From Alphaproteobacteria bacterium (GTDB taxonomy: Bacteria; Pseudomonadota; Alphaproteobacteria; Acetobacterales; Acetobacteraceae): a stretch of DNA of 64,000 bases. A program made the position numbers and the translations under genes. The notes under the pieces are model-generated. The model did no database searches. It saw only the letters and a program-made list of their open reading frames with translations, and was not told the DNA's origin. The stretch covers positions 27,768 through 91,767 of the forward strand of contig VGDL01000007.1 of the NCBI GenBank assembly GCA_016869735.1. Reading direction: 5' to 3'. Position 1 is the first letter of the stretch. Each line of letters opens with the position of its first letter. Below are positions 34,529 through 42,868 of this stretch, piece after piece.

Positions 34529-35194
34529 ATGCCTATGATCTCTCTCACCGCCGCTGATGGTTTTCGCCTGCAGGCTTATCGCACTGGCCCGCAGGATGCC
34601 GCGCGCGCCCTGGTGGTGACGCAGGAGATCTTTGGCGTGAACCGCCATATCCGCAAGCTGTGCGATGATTTTGCCGCTGCCGGCTATGCCGTGATCGCGC
34701 CGCAGCTTTTTGACCGTGCGGAACGAAATGTTGAACTCGGCTATGATGCCGCCGATCTGGCGCGCGGGCGCGAATTGCGCGGCAAGATTGATACGGGCAA
34801 GACCGTATTGGATGTGCTGGCCGCCGCCGCCGCCCTGCCCCGCCAGGCCAAGCGCGGTATTGTTGGCTATTGCTGGGGTGGCACGGTCGCCTGGCACGGC
34901 GCAACCCGCACCAGCGCCTTTTCAGCCTCTGTCGGCTGGTATGGCGGCGGCGTTGCGGCGGCGAAGGATGAGGTGCCGAATTGCCCGACGCAACTTCATT
35001 TCGGCGAAACCGATGCCTCAATCCCCATGAGTGATGTGGAGGCCATCCGCGCCGCGCGGAAGGAAGTGGAAGTCTTCGTCTATATGGGCGCGGGTCACGG
35101 CTTTGGCTGTGATGAACGCGGTTCCTATGTGGCGAAGGATGCCGCACTCGCGCAGGAACGCACACTCGCTTTCTTTGCCAAGCATCTGGGCTGA
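34529..35194 (+). CDS. Dienelactone hydrolase family protein
   Basis: 221 aa, alpha/beta hydrolase. The nucleophile is the Cys in GYCWGGTVAWHGA (~residues 112-124); Asp lies in FGETDASIP (~154-162) and His in GAGHGFGCDERGSY (~188-201). The family usually hydrolyses the dienelactone of chloroaromatic breakdown, but many members act on other small lactones or esters. AAAGGAAC precedes the ATG at 34529. Terminated by the hairpin at 35212. Confidence 0.85.
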   Translation: MPMISLTAADGFRLQAYRTGPQDAARALVVTQEIFGVNRHIRKLCDDFAAAGYAVIAPQLFDRAERNVELGYDAADLARGRELRGKIDTGKTVLDVLAAAAALPRQAKRGIVGYCWGGTVAWHGATRTSAFSASVGWYGGGVAAAKDEVPNCPTQLHFGETDASIPMSDVEAIRAARKEVEVFVYMGAGHGFGCDERGSYVAKDAALAQERTLAFFAKHLG

Positions 35195-35211
35195 ACGGCC
35201 CGTGATGGGGT

Positions 35212-35241
35212 CTGACGCCTGAACCGAGTTTCAGGCGTCAG
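35212..35241. terminator. Strong hairpin shared by convergent genes
   Basis: CTGACGCCTGAA (35212-35223) pairs perfectly with TTCAGGCGTCAG (35230-35241), leaving a six-base loop. It lies between the dienelactone hydrolase stop and the GNAT gene and includes the last codons of the latter. T-tracts are absent, but the position fits bidirectional termination or mRNA protection. Confidence 0.55.
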
Positions 35242-35761
35242 CGGGTAGCGTCTTCTCACCCTCACCCAGGCTCAATTGCATCGTCACCACATCCACCCAG
35301 CGGCCGAATTTCATGCCAACCGCGCGCATGGTGCCGATCTGCTTGAAGCCGAGTGACACATGCAAGCCAATCGAGCCCACATTTTCCGAATCACCAATAA
35401 TGGCGAGCATTTGCCGAAAACCCGCCGCTTCCGCGCGCGCGATCAATTCGGCAACCAACGCCTTGCCCACACCCTGGCCGCGCACATCATCGCGCACATA
35501 AATCGAATTTTCGACCGTGTAGCGATAGGCTGAACGCTCCCGGAAAGCACTGTAATAGGCATAGGCGCTGACCTGGCCGGCCTCATCTTCCGCCACCAAC
35601 CAGACATTGCCGCGCCCGGCCAACACCTTTTTCATGCGCGCGGCCATATCGGCCTCATCAGGCGGCACTTCCTCAAAAGTGCCGGCACCGTACAGCACGT
35701 GATGGGCGTAGATCGCGGTGATGGCAGGCAGATCAGCAGATGTGGCTTCACGAATCCGCAT
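35231..35761 (-). CDS. GNAT N-acetyltransferase, phosphinothricin acetyltransferase-like
   Basis: 176 aa. IREATSADLPAITAIYAHHV (~2-21), a loop with GAGTFEE and VYVRDDVRGQGVGKALVAEL-like core (IYVRDDVRGQGVGKALVAEL, ~87-106) and the final HVSLGFKQIGTMRAVGMKFG (~133-152) match the PAT/Bar-type branch, which acetylates small amines. It may detoxify an amine or act in general metabolism. It ends inside the hairpin at 35212-35241; the amidase gene ends/starts 3 bases upstream, so the two are co-transcribed. Confidence 0.85.
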   Translation of the reverse strand: MRIREATSADLPAITAIYAHHVLYGAGTFEEVPPDEADMAARMKKVLAGRGNVWLVAEDEAGQVSAYAYYSAFRERSAYRYTVENSIYVRDDVRGQGVGKALVAELIARAEAAGFRQMLAIIGDSENVGSIGLHVSLGFKQIGTMRAVGMKFGRWVDVVTMQLSLGEGEKTLPADA

Positions 35762-35764
35762 GGT

Positions 35765-36952
35765 TCAGCCCCCAATGCCCAAGGAAGCCGCCAGCGCTTC
35801 CGCCGCCGCCAGCACTGCACGATCCCGCCCCGGGGCGCCAACCAAGGAAAGCCCAACCGGCGCGCCAGCCACCTTGCCTGCGGGGATTGTCACCTCCGGC
35901 AAGCCGCAGAAGCCGGCAAAGGCGGTCACCCCCATTGTCCGTTCACGCACCTTGTTCTGCTCCGCTAGGCTGGAAGCCAAAAGCGGCGCCGGGGCGGGGG
36001 AAGTCGGGTAGATCATCAGCGCGCCGCCGCCCAGCAGCGCATGGAAGCGCGCCTGCGCCACGCGGCGGAAGGCGCGGCCGGCGGCGGATTTCGCCGGGTC
36101 CATGGCGGCGGCAGCATCAAAACGCTCCTTCACGCCAGGGCCGAATTTCGGGTTGGTGGCGGCGATCCAGGGGCCGAGCGCGGTCCAAGCCTGTTCGGCC
36201 TGGGCACAGCGGAAATGCTCATAGAAGGCATCCAGGCCCTCGGGCGCGACATGCGTGACAAGCGCGGGGCCGAACAACGCCTCGGCGGCTTTCAGCGCAG
36301 GTGTCAGCGCGGCCACAGTTTCGGGTTCCGCATTGGCCCAGGCTTCAGCGACTGAAATCAGCGGTCCAAGCGTGCCAGCGCCGCCAGGTGGCAACAGCAC
36401 ATCGCCCACGCGGCGCAGCATGGCGGCGCTTTGGGCGAACCAGCCCGCCGTGTCGTAATCCGGCCCAAGCGGGCAGGCGCCAGTCAGGCTGATCGCGCCC
36501 CAACTCGGCCGAATGCCGAAAACGCCGCAATAGGAAGCGGGGATGCGCACGGAACCGCCGGTATCCGACCCCATGGCGAAATCCACCAAACCGGCAGCGG
36601 CAGCAGCCGCCGAACCACAGGAAGACCCGCCCGGAAAGCGATCCGGCGTGGCCGGGTTTTTCGGTGTGCCCTGCCAGATATTCTCGCCCGTCAGCCCATA
36701 GGCCAATTCAACGGTCTTGGTCTTGCCGGTCAACGACGCACCGGCCTGCAAAAGCTGCGTGATCACCAGCGCATCGCGCGTCGCCGGCGCATGCGTGGCT
36801 GCCCAATCGGGATTGCCATAGCCGGTGACGGTGCCGGCCACATCAAACAAATCCTTGGCGGCAAAGCTGAGGCCCGCCAGCGGGCCGGAAGCGGCGCCTT
36901 CGCGCCTGATGCGCTCACCCGGAATGAAGGCGCCAACGCTATCTTCGGTCAT
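35765..36952 (-). CDS. Amidase (amidase-signature family)
   Basis: 395 aa. The Ser-cisSer-Lys triad is visible: Lys33 in AAKDLFDVAG, and GGSSCGSAAAAAAGL (~107-121) with GSDTGGSVRIPASYCG (~128-143) carrying the two serines. It hydrolyses amides, cytosolic. The length is shorter than GatA (~480 aa) so it is not a glutamyl-tRNA amidotransferase subunit. Operon with the downstream GNAT gene. Confidence 0.88.
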   Translation of the reverse strand: MTEDSVGAFIPGERIRREGAASGPLAGLSFAAKDLFDVAGTVTGYGNPDWAATHAPATRDALVITQLLQAGASLTGKTKTVELAYGLTGENIWQGTPKNPATPDRFPGGSSCGSAAAAAAGLVDFAMGSDTGGSVRIPASYCGVFGIRPSWGAISLTGACPLGPDYDTAGWFAQSAAMLRRVGDVLLPPGGAGTLGPLISVAEAWANAEPETVAALTPALKAAEALFGPALVTHVAPEGLDAFYEHFRCAQAEQAWTALGPWIAATNPKFGPGVKERFDAAAAMDPAKSAAGRAFRRVAQARFHALLGGGALMIYPTSPAPAPLLASSLAEQNKVRERTMGVTAFAGFCGLPEVTIPAGKVAGAPVGLSLVGAPGRDRAVLAAAEALAASLGIGG

Positions 36953-37018
36953 GCCAAGCTCCCGATGCCTATGATGGAGCGGAAACTGCGCCAGCCGGGC
37001 GGGACAGGCAAGCGGGGA

Positions 37019-37747
37019 TCAGCGCTGCCCATCGCAAAACATCTGAAGGCTTTGGCGTGGGCGGCCATCCGGCGGAAAATTGGCAGCATCCAGCCAGGCG
37101 GCGATGGCATCGCGCCGCGTCGGCCATTCCTCAGCGATGATCGAAAACCACGCCGTATCCCGCCGCCTGCCCTTCACCACCAAATGGGCGCGATGCGTGC
37201 CTTCATAAACAAAGCCAAGCCGTGCCGCCGCCCGGCGTGATGGAATATTGAGCGCATTGCATTTCCACACGAGCCGCCGATAGCCCAGATCATCCATGGC
37301 ATGGCGCATCAGCAGAAACATGGCTTCGGTCGCCGCCCGTGTGCGCTGCATGCGGGGCGAAAACCAGATATTGCCGATTTCAATATCCGCATGGGCAGGG
37401 GCGATTTGCATCAGCGTCAGCCAGCCATCCACTGTCCCGCTGCGATGCGGGCGAATGGCCCAGGCGATTGGGTCATGCGTGACCGCGAAGGAAGCGACAT
37501 GGGCGCGCATGGCCGCCGCATCCTTGAATGGGCCATAGCCCATATAGGCCCAGCCTTCGCCCGTTCGGTCGCTCTCTGCCGCGCGCCACAAATCCTCGGC
37601 ATGGCGGATATGGAGCGGTTCCAGGTCAACCGATTGCCCCTTATGGGAAATGCGCGCCGGCAAGGGGCGCGGCGTGGCATCCACCAGCGGGCCAAGCGGG
37701 GGATTGGTGGCGGGGTCTGAGGGCACGCCCTCGGGCAGGTTTTCCAT
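37019..37747 (-). CDS. GNAT N-acetyltransferase (RimJ/RimL-like)
   Basis: 242 aa. VDLEPLHIRHAEDLWRA near the N-terminus, AWAIRPHRSGTVDGWLTL, then IEIGNIWFSPRMQRTRAATE (~138-157) and VWKCNALNIPSRRAAARLGF (~175-194) are typical of the RimJ/RimL group. Those act on ribosomal proteins or other N-termini, but this subfamily also has other substrates. The first ~35 residues are Pro-rich and less conserved. I choose 37747 as the start because further upstream runs through the divergent reductase region. Confidence 0.78.
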   Translation of the reverse strand: MENLPEGVPSDPATNPPLGPLVDATPRPLPARISHKGQSVDLEPLHIRHAEDLWRAAESDRTGEGWAYMGYGPFKDAAAMRAHVASFAVTHDPIAWAIRPHRSGTVDGWLTLMQIAPAHADIEIGNIWFSPRMQRTRAATEAMFLLMRHAMDDLGYRRLVWKCNALNIPSRRAAARLGFVYEGTHRAHLVVKGRRRDTAWFSIIAEEWPTRRDAIAAWLDAANFPPDGRPRQSLQMFCDGQR

Positions 37748-37832
37748 CGCCACAGATGAAACGGACCGCAACCGCGATGCAAGCGCGTTTTGCCGGTTGC
37801 GCGCCGCGCCGTGCCGCCGCAAAACTTCAACC

Positions 37833-38639
37833 ATGAATACGGCCCCGTCCCCCGCCCCCGCCATCCCCGCCGCCTATTTCGGGGAGCGGGTTACGCATGT
37901 GCATCATTGGACGGATCGGCTGTTTTCCTTTCGCTGCACGCGCGATGCGGCGCTTCGCTTCCGCGCCGGCGAATTCGCCATGATTGGGCTGATGGTGGAT
38001 GGCAAGCCGCTGGTGCGCGCCTATTCCATGGCAAGCCCCACCTGGGATGAGGAATTGGAATTCCTGTCCATCAAGGTGCAGAACGGGCCGCTCACATCGC
38101 GCCTGCAACACATCAAGCCGGGCGATACGGTGCTGATTGGCCGCAAACCCACCGGCACGCTGGTGACCGATAATCTACTGCCAGGCCGCAGCCTTTGGAT
38201 GCTGGCCACCGGCACCGGGCTTGCCCCCTTTCTCAGCCTGACGCGCGAGCCTGATGTCTATGAACGCTATGGCACCGTAGTGGTGGCCCATACCGTGAGG
38301 CAGGTGGCGGAATTGGCCTATCGGGAGATGTTCGAACGCGATCTGGCGCAGCATGAGTTTTTGGGCGAGATCATCGCCGGCAAGCTCCGCTACTATCCAT
38401 CGGTGACGCGTGAGCCCTTTCCAACCCAGGGGCGCATCACCGATCTGATCGAATCCGGGCGGATTTTCGCTGATTTGGCTCTGCCTGCGCTGGACCCCGC
38501 CCATGATCGGGTGATGCTCTGCGGGTCTGAGGCAATGAACCGTGATTGCAAGGCCCTGCTTGAAGCCCGCGGCTTCACCGAAGGGTCCAATAACGCGCCG
38601 GGCAGCTATGTGGTGGAAAAGGCCTTTGTGACGAAATAG
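37833..38639 (+). CDS. fpr: Ferredoxin--NADP+ reductase
   Basis: 268 aa, bacterial Fpr type. FAD-binding motif RAYSMASP (~61-68), NADP-binding LATGTGLAPFLSLTREP (~121-137) and MLCGSEAMNRDCKALLEARG (~226-245) are clear; the C-terminus ends YVVEKAFVTK, as in FPR proteins that shield the flavin. It moves electrons between NADPH and ferredoxin or flavodoxin in the cytoplasm and often serves redox stress or Fe-S biogenesis. No clear ribosome site before the ATG. Confidence 0.93.
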   Translation: MNTAPSPAPAIPAAYFGERVTHVHHWTDRLFSFRCTRDAALRFRAGEFAMIGLMVDGKPLVRAYSMASPTWDEELEFLSIKVQNGPLTSRLQHIKPGDTVLIGRKPTGTLVTDNLLPGRSLWMLATGTGLAPFLSLTREPDVYERYGTVVVAHTVRQVAELAYREMFERDLAQHEFLGEIIAGKLRYYPSVTREPFPTQGRITDLIESGRIFADLALPALDPAHDRVMLCGSEAMNRDCKALLEARGFTEGSNNAPGSYVVEKAFVTK

Positions 38640-38659
38640 GCCGCAACTGGGGGTTTTGA

Positions 38660-39373
38660 ATGCTCAGGCAGGAAGCGTTGGAGCGGGTGGTCGCCAATAT
38701 GGCTGACGCCTTTGAAAATGGTCACCCACTCGAAGCGCTACCCGCGGAACTCGTGCCATCCGATCAGGATGATGCCGAGGAAGTGGCCGGCGGTATTCTG
38801 GTGCGGCTTGGCTTCGCGCCGTGTGGCGTCAGGCTGGCGCCGGCGGCGGATGGCAGCCTGGTCAGCGGGCCAATGCTGGAAGCGCGCTTGCTGGATGATG
38901 GCGCGCGGCTTTCGCTTGACATTTTGCGCCATGCCCGTGCCTCGGCTGCCCTGCTTATGGTGTTGGGGGAAGCGCTGGAGCCCGGGGCGACCACACCGCC
39001 CGCCATTGCCGCCATTCACCCAGCCCTGGATGTAAGTGCCAGCCGCTTCACCCAAGGCCCTGCGGATCGCTTGGCGGAAATCGCCGATCTGGCCGGGCTT
39101 GGCGTGCTGGTGTTGGGCAAGCGCCGGCCCATGCCATCAGCGCCAAGCCGGGTTGCGCTGATTGAAGGTGAAGGCGCGCCGCGTGGCAAAGCCTTTGATA
39201 TCCACGCAACCTTTGCCCTGGCAGCGGCGGAGGCGCGCAGGCTCGGCGGCTTGCCGGCAGGTGCGGTGCTGGTGGTGGCGGGGCTTGGTGCCCCGGTGGT
39301 TGGGTTGAAAGCGGGCGCGCGGCTGACAGCGCGGTTTAGCGGGATTGGCAAGGTGAGTGCACAGTTCGGCTGA
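38660..39373 (+). CDS. 2-keto-4-pentenoate hydratase-like protein
   Basis: 237 aa. The layout suits the hydratase/decarboxylase family of meta-cleavage pathways (MhpD/XylJ type): an alpha-helical start (ALERVVANMADAFENGHPLEAL) and a FAH-like core ending in GLGAPVVGLKAGARLTARFSGIGKVSAQFG-like (core VVGLKAGARLTARFSGIG). The family's metal-binding Glu residues are not clear in the middle region. So the assignment is moderate; it could be a degenerate member with other function. It starts 20 bases after fpr, and may be co-transcribed. Confidence 0.55.
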   Translation: MLRQEALERVVANMADAFENGHPLEALPAELVPSDQDDAEEVAGGILVRLGFAPCGVRLAPAADGSLVSGPMLEARLLDDGARLSLDILRHARASAALLMVLGEALEPGATTPPAIAAIHPALDVSASRFTQGPADRLAEIADLAGLGVLVLGKRRPMPSAPSRVALIEGEGAPRGKAFDIHATFALAAAEARRLGGLPAGAVLVVAGLGAPVVGLKAGARLTARFSGIGKVSAQFG

Positions 39374-39456
39374 ATAGGAACCTGCCGCTGCAAGCTGCAA
39401 TCGGCCCTGCCCCCTTCCACCAAAGGGGCTGCCGCGCGCACCCAGGCCATTGCCCT

Positions 39457-40582
39457 TCACTCCGCATCGCGGCTTGGGCAAGCCAACGTCAACGGGGATT
39501 GGCTCCACGCATCTTCGGCAAGAAAGAAATTGGGGCGCACAAGCCTATTATCGAATTCCTGATGGAATACAGACAGCGCCGATGCGGACATTGGCGGTAA
39601 GATCCATGCCCAATCCGCGGTCACTGCGCGGCCAGCGGCCTCTTCATTACGCATGAATCGCATGAACTGCTCCGAGGCCTCATGGTGATCCGTCAGAGTG
39701 ACCCCGGCCTGGGCAAAGGAATGCCGCACTGCCTCATTCAGTGTGACGAGGGCACGATCCTTCCAGAGCACCGCAGCATTGTCCCTGTCGAGGCCAAGAC
39801 GGTCCGCCACAACAGGCAAAAGATTATACCGTGTTTCGTCACCAAGATTTCTGGAAGCTATTTCAGTCACCATGTACCAGCCATTGAATGGGGCGGCGGG
39901 ATAGTGGATGCCGCCGATTTCAAGCACCATGTCGGCTATCATCGGGACAGCGTGCCATTTGAGTCCGAGTTCCGCCAACCACGGAAATTCAGGGTGCGTG
40001 AGTGAGACCTCGAGCACCGCAGCCTCCGGTAGCTCAAACATTCTTGGCGGCGCAGAGTCCACGCTTATCAGCAGTGGTAGGATATCGAATGCGGTGCCCT
40101 TGCCATCCTAGGCTTTTGCAAAGCACCGTAAACTCGGCCTGCGCTGGATCTCCGATCCCATAACCGGTCGCGTCGGTATGGAACGCATAGCGGATCAGGT
40201 GCTTGTTCCAGATACGCACTGGTATGCTTCCATCAGGACGCATCGGCGCGAACACCGTCATGGTCGGGCGGATTCGCCCCGCCTGCGTGGCTTGGACAAG
40301 ATGAACCAAAAGCGCGTCCTTCACGGATACCGCCGTGGTGGCATCCCTTCGGTCAATTACGGCAAGGGATTTCCAGAATAGCCGACCAATACAGCGATTA
40401 TTGTTTCGCCAAGCCATACGCGCCCCGTATTCGAGTTCTTCCCGGCTATGAATATAGGTTCCTGTCGATTCAATCTGGGCCTGAACCTCATGAACACGTT
40501 GCGCAAGCCCGTTCTGCCCAGTCTCTTGATGGTAGGCCCGCAAGAATTCGACGGCATGGTCAATAAGCCGCAAGGATTTCAT
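39457..40582 (-). pseudogene. nos: Bacterial nitric oxide synthase oxygenase, split by one frameshift
   Basis: Two overlapping frames together make a full-length bacterial NOS oxygenase of ~374 aa (usual ~360). Frame 1 (40582 down to ~40100) has the haem-binding MAWRNNNRCIGRLFW with Cys64 as thiolate ligand. Frame 2 (down to 39457) resumes with TAFDILPLLIS and contains KWHAVPMIADMVLEIGG, then PFNGWYMVTEIASRN, whose Glu would bind the arginine guanidinium. The shift lies in ~40096-40105, near GGCAAGGGC, where one surplus base (or two missing) must be removed to join GW to the FDILP frame. No reductase domain is fused; bacterial NOSs use cellular reductases, and fpr is nearby. It may be a pseudogene or a sequencing error. 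Confidence 0.88.
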
Positions 40583-40916
40583 TTCTTAAAAAGAACAATA
40601 AGGCTGTCTTTAGTCAACTCCAGCAGATTTTATTGCACGAAAGCATCAATCCAAGCGCGGAGGATTTTCATTCATCCAGAAATTCGTTTCCGAGTGCCGC
40701 TGCAATATGATTGCGCTTCTATGCTGGCGGTGCCAGGCCAGATAGGTCCACGCACACAACAAACCAAGCAGGGTAGCCCTTTACGTCGCCAGCCTTACCA
40801 GCGCATGGAGCCGCCACAACCTTGGCGTAAAGGCGCATATCCCATCCGCTTGCGAGGCGTCTGGGTCGCAGAGGCGCTTCGTAGCGCGGCTCCAAGCGCA
40901 GCGCTTGGTTGAGGCT
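40583..40916. other. Intergenic region upstream of nos (334 bases)
   Basis: No gene recognised. The nos-proximal third is AT-rich and holds the promoter candidate at 40627-40654; the rest is more G+C-rich and holds only open frames without family features. Confidence 0.6.
40627..40654 (-). promoter_or_regulatory. Candidate promoter of the nos gene
   Basis: On the minus strand TTGGAT (40649-40654) and TAAAAT (40627-40632) are separated by 16 bases. They stand ~45 bases before the nos ATG in the AT-rich part of the gap. Moderate sigma70-like match; no known NO- or oxygen-responsive operator is evident. Confidence 0.4.
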
Positions 40917-41390
40917 TCAGGCCGCGGCCGAAGCCGGCGCAGCACGGCGCATACGCCGGCGAAGTGAGAAGGCCATCATCGTGGCGCCAGCAAAAAGCGG
41001 GATATAGGCAAAGCTCGGGTTTACTATCACGGTCCGGACATTGGCCATTTTCAGCATGGTTTGACGCAAACCTGTCCAGGGGTCCAGAGCCATCATAAAA
41101 CCCACCAAAGCGGGCGCCAATACCAGCAGAATGGCGAAAACAGTCGCCTTTTCCGCGTATTTGTCTAGCGAGGGGACAAGGCGCGTCGCCCCTGCTGCCG
41201 CCATGCCGATAAAGGCAAGCGCCGTCATGATTGGAAGCTTGCTAAAGATGGAAAGCCCGTAAACCGCTGCGCCGCGCTGGCCGGAAAAAGTTATCGCCGG
41301 CAGGAAATACGCCACAACAACCGCTGCAATGCCAGCAAAGAGAAGGGCCATTTCGACCCCATCGGATTTTCCCTTGAACTGATCCGTCAT
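40917..41390 (-). CDS. Hypothetical four-helix membrane protein
   Basis: 157 aa. Four hydrophobic stretches: ~17-36 (LLFAGIAAVVVAYFLPAI), ~55-75, ~85-107 (VFAILLVLAPALVGFMMAL) and ~128-145. The N-terminus MTDQFKGKSDG and the basic C-terminal tail (RRRMRRAAPA) are cytosolic under the positive-inside rule. I start at 41390, preceded by GGGGACAAGAA. I do not recognise the family. Downstream of it, the next minus-strand gene is nos, whose own promoter is likely. Confidence 0.65.
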   Translation of the reverse strand: MTDQFKGKSDGVEMALLFAGIAAVVVAYFLPAITFSGQRGAAVYGLSIFSKLPIMTALAFIGMAAAGATRLVPSLDKYAEKATVFAILLVLAPALVGFMMALDPWTGLRQTMLKMANVRTVIVNPSFAYIPLFAGATMMAFSLRRRMRRAAPASAAA

Positions 41391-41716
41391 TTCTTGTCCC
41401 CCTGTTTCTTCCCTGCCGCGCCTGAGGCTTCTAAAAAAACGCAGCCCAATCTTTTCTACAATGTGACCGATAAGTAATTCAATACCGAAGGGCAAGGCCG
41501 CACCTCTGTCCCTCTGGCGAGATGGCTAGGCTTGAGTGAACGCAAGCCACGAAATGGGGCGCCGAAGGCCATCCTCGTTGAATTGTCTGAAACTTGTCAT
41601 TTCTTGCCTCAAGCGCGCGGCGTTGCTTGCTAAAGCCAGTAGCAGCGAGATGAAAACGCCGTGCGGAGCAGCCCTGAACTTGCACTTTGGCACTTTGGCC
41701 AAGCGACTTCGGCCAT
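41391..41716. other. Intergenic region without a recognised gene (326 bases)
   Basis: I see a tandem CACTTTGG repeat near 41682-41698, and an AT-rich segment near 41430-41480 that may hold the promoter of the membrane gene at 41390. Open frames here have no family features. Confidence 0.5.
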
Positions 41717-42082
41717 TTACGCCACGATACTCACCAGCAGATAAAGCCCCCAAAACGTCACCGCGACGGCGCCGGCCCTATCGGCATGCCAGCGGAGCCG
41801 GTTGGCGAAGGCCATGCGCATCGCGTTCTGCATGGGCACGGCATCCGGGGCATGGCGGTCCGCCACCATCAGCCAAATTTCGCTATGGCGCATATTCTGG
41901 CTTGGCACATAGGCCAGTTTCAGCAGCAGGATCAGCCAGAGCAGCGTCACCAGCATGGCGCCGGAACGCAGCACCAAGGCCAGTTGGAAGGAAAGCGACA
42001 GCACCACCAGCGCAATGGCCAAGGGAGCGAAGCCGATAGCCCGCCGGATGACCAAATCCGCCAATGCCTCAAGCCGTTCCAA
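41717..42082 (-). CDS. Hypothetical membrane protein (helical hairpin)
   Basis: 121 aa with three hydrophobic regions: ~14-30 (AIGFAPLAIALVVLSLS), ~31-57 (LALVLRSGAMLVTLLWLILLL) and a C-terminal VAVTFWGLYLLVSIVA (~105-120). Basic MRMAFANRLRWHADRAG lies between. I do not recognise the family. It is the most distal of three small membrane genes below the sodium symporter (42476, 42180, 41717), possibly one transcript, although a hairpin follows the symporter. Confidence 0.6.
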   Translation of the reverse strand: MERLEALADLVIRRAIGFAPLAIALVVLSLSFQLALVLRSGAMLVTLLWLILLLKLAYVPSQNMRHSEIWLMVADRHAPDAVPMQNAMRMAFANRLRWHADRAGAVAVTFWGLYLLVSIVA

Positions 42083-42179
42083 GCGCTGGCCCTCATGCGC
42101 CAGGGTATCCGGGCGCCAAGCATGGCAGCCTAGCCCTAATGATGGGCGGCGGAAAACACCCAGTTGCGTGAAGCGGCGC

Positions 42180-42470
42180 CTAACCCAAGCTCAGCAGCAC
42201 CAGCAATAGCGTGGTGCCGAACCAGACCCCCATCGCCCCTTGCAGGCCAAGGCCCAAACGCTCCGAAATCGCGGCGGGCACTGCGGCCAGCAGCAGCGTC
42301 GCGGTCGAGACAATGAGCGAGGCGCCGTAATACACAACCTCCCGCGTGGGGGGGAAAAGCTCCGGCAGCCACACGGGGTAGAGATGCCAAATCACCGGCA
42401 GGGTCGGGCTGATCATGCCATTCAATAGGCTGGTGGCGACGGTGGCGACAAAAAGGCTTTGCGGTGTCAT
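42180..42470 (-). CDS. Hypothetical small membrane protein
   Basis: 96 aa, three hydrophobic segments (~5-20, ~42-64 with YYGASLIVSTATLLLAAVPA, ~74-95 ending GTTLLLVLLSLG). I start at 42470 where ATG lies just after the previous stop region. The upstream gene (42476-42796) ends 5 bases before it, so they are co-transcribed. Family not recognised. Confidence 0.6.
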   Translation of the reverse strand: MTPQSLFVATVATSLLNGMISPTLPVIWHLYPVWLPELFPPTREVVYYGASLIVSTATLLLAAVPAAISERLGLGLQGAMGVWFGTTLLLVLLSLG

Positions 42471-42475
42471 GGCAG

Positions 42476-42796
42476 CTACCCCGCCCCTGGGGGGCTGATA
42501 CGCGGCGCATAGCCAAGCCCCACCATCAGCAGGCCAAAGATCATCCGCACGGCAAAAAGCCAAAATGCGGCGACCAAGGGAAGGAAGGGCGGCGTGACAT
42601 AGGAAGGCACCAATCGCTCAGCGGTCCAGACCGCCCAGCCGGTAAGCATCTGGAAGCCGCGCCAGATGTAATTGCTATTCGACGGCGACATGAAGAATTG
42701 CATCATGAAGCGGCCAAGGCAGCCCCAGGCGGTCAATGCCAGGAGATAGGTCACCACCCAAAAGGGCAGATAGCCAAGGATGAAATTGCTTTCCAT
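42476..42796 (-). CDS. Hypothetical small membrane protein (symporter-linked)
   Basis: 106 aa. Starts MESNFILGYLPFWVVTYLLA; a helix at ~10-30 is followed by FFMSPSNSNYIWRGFQMLT (~34-52) and a C-terminal helix FLPLVAAFWLFAVRMIFGLL (~71-90). The middle has a YggT-like flavour, but I cannot assign it. It lies 73 bases downstream of the sodium symporter with a hairpin between. Confidence 0.6.
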   Translation of the reverse strand: MESNFILGYLPFWVVTYLLALTAWGCLGRFMMQFFMSPSNSNYIWRGFQMLTGWAVWTAERLVPSYVTPPFLPLVAAFWLFAVRMIFGLLMVGLGYAPRISPPGAG

Positions 42797-42812
42797 AACG
42801 CCCTAAATGATA

Positions 42813-42838
42813 GGGCGGCTGCGTTACCGCAACCGCCC
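42813..42838 (-). terminator. Hairpin between the symporter and the small membrane genes
   Basis: GGGCGG (42813-42818) pairs with CCGCCC (42833-42838), extended by TGCG/CGCA after one mismatch, with a TTAC loop: ten pairs in all. No T-tract on the minus strand, so attenuation or RNA processing is as likely as full termination. Confidence 0.45.
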
Positions 42839-42868
42839 CAAATGCACCTCCACCGAGGCAGAGATTTG

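Noticed and set aside
40448..40912. 154-codon plus-strand frame over the start of nos and its upstream gap
   Set aside because: No family features; the first part is antisense to nos.
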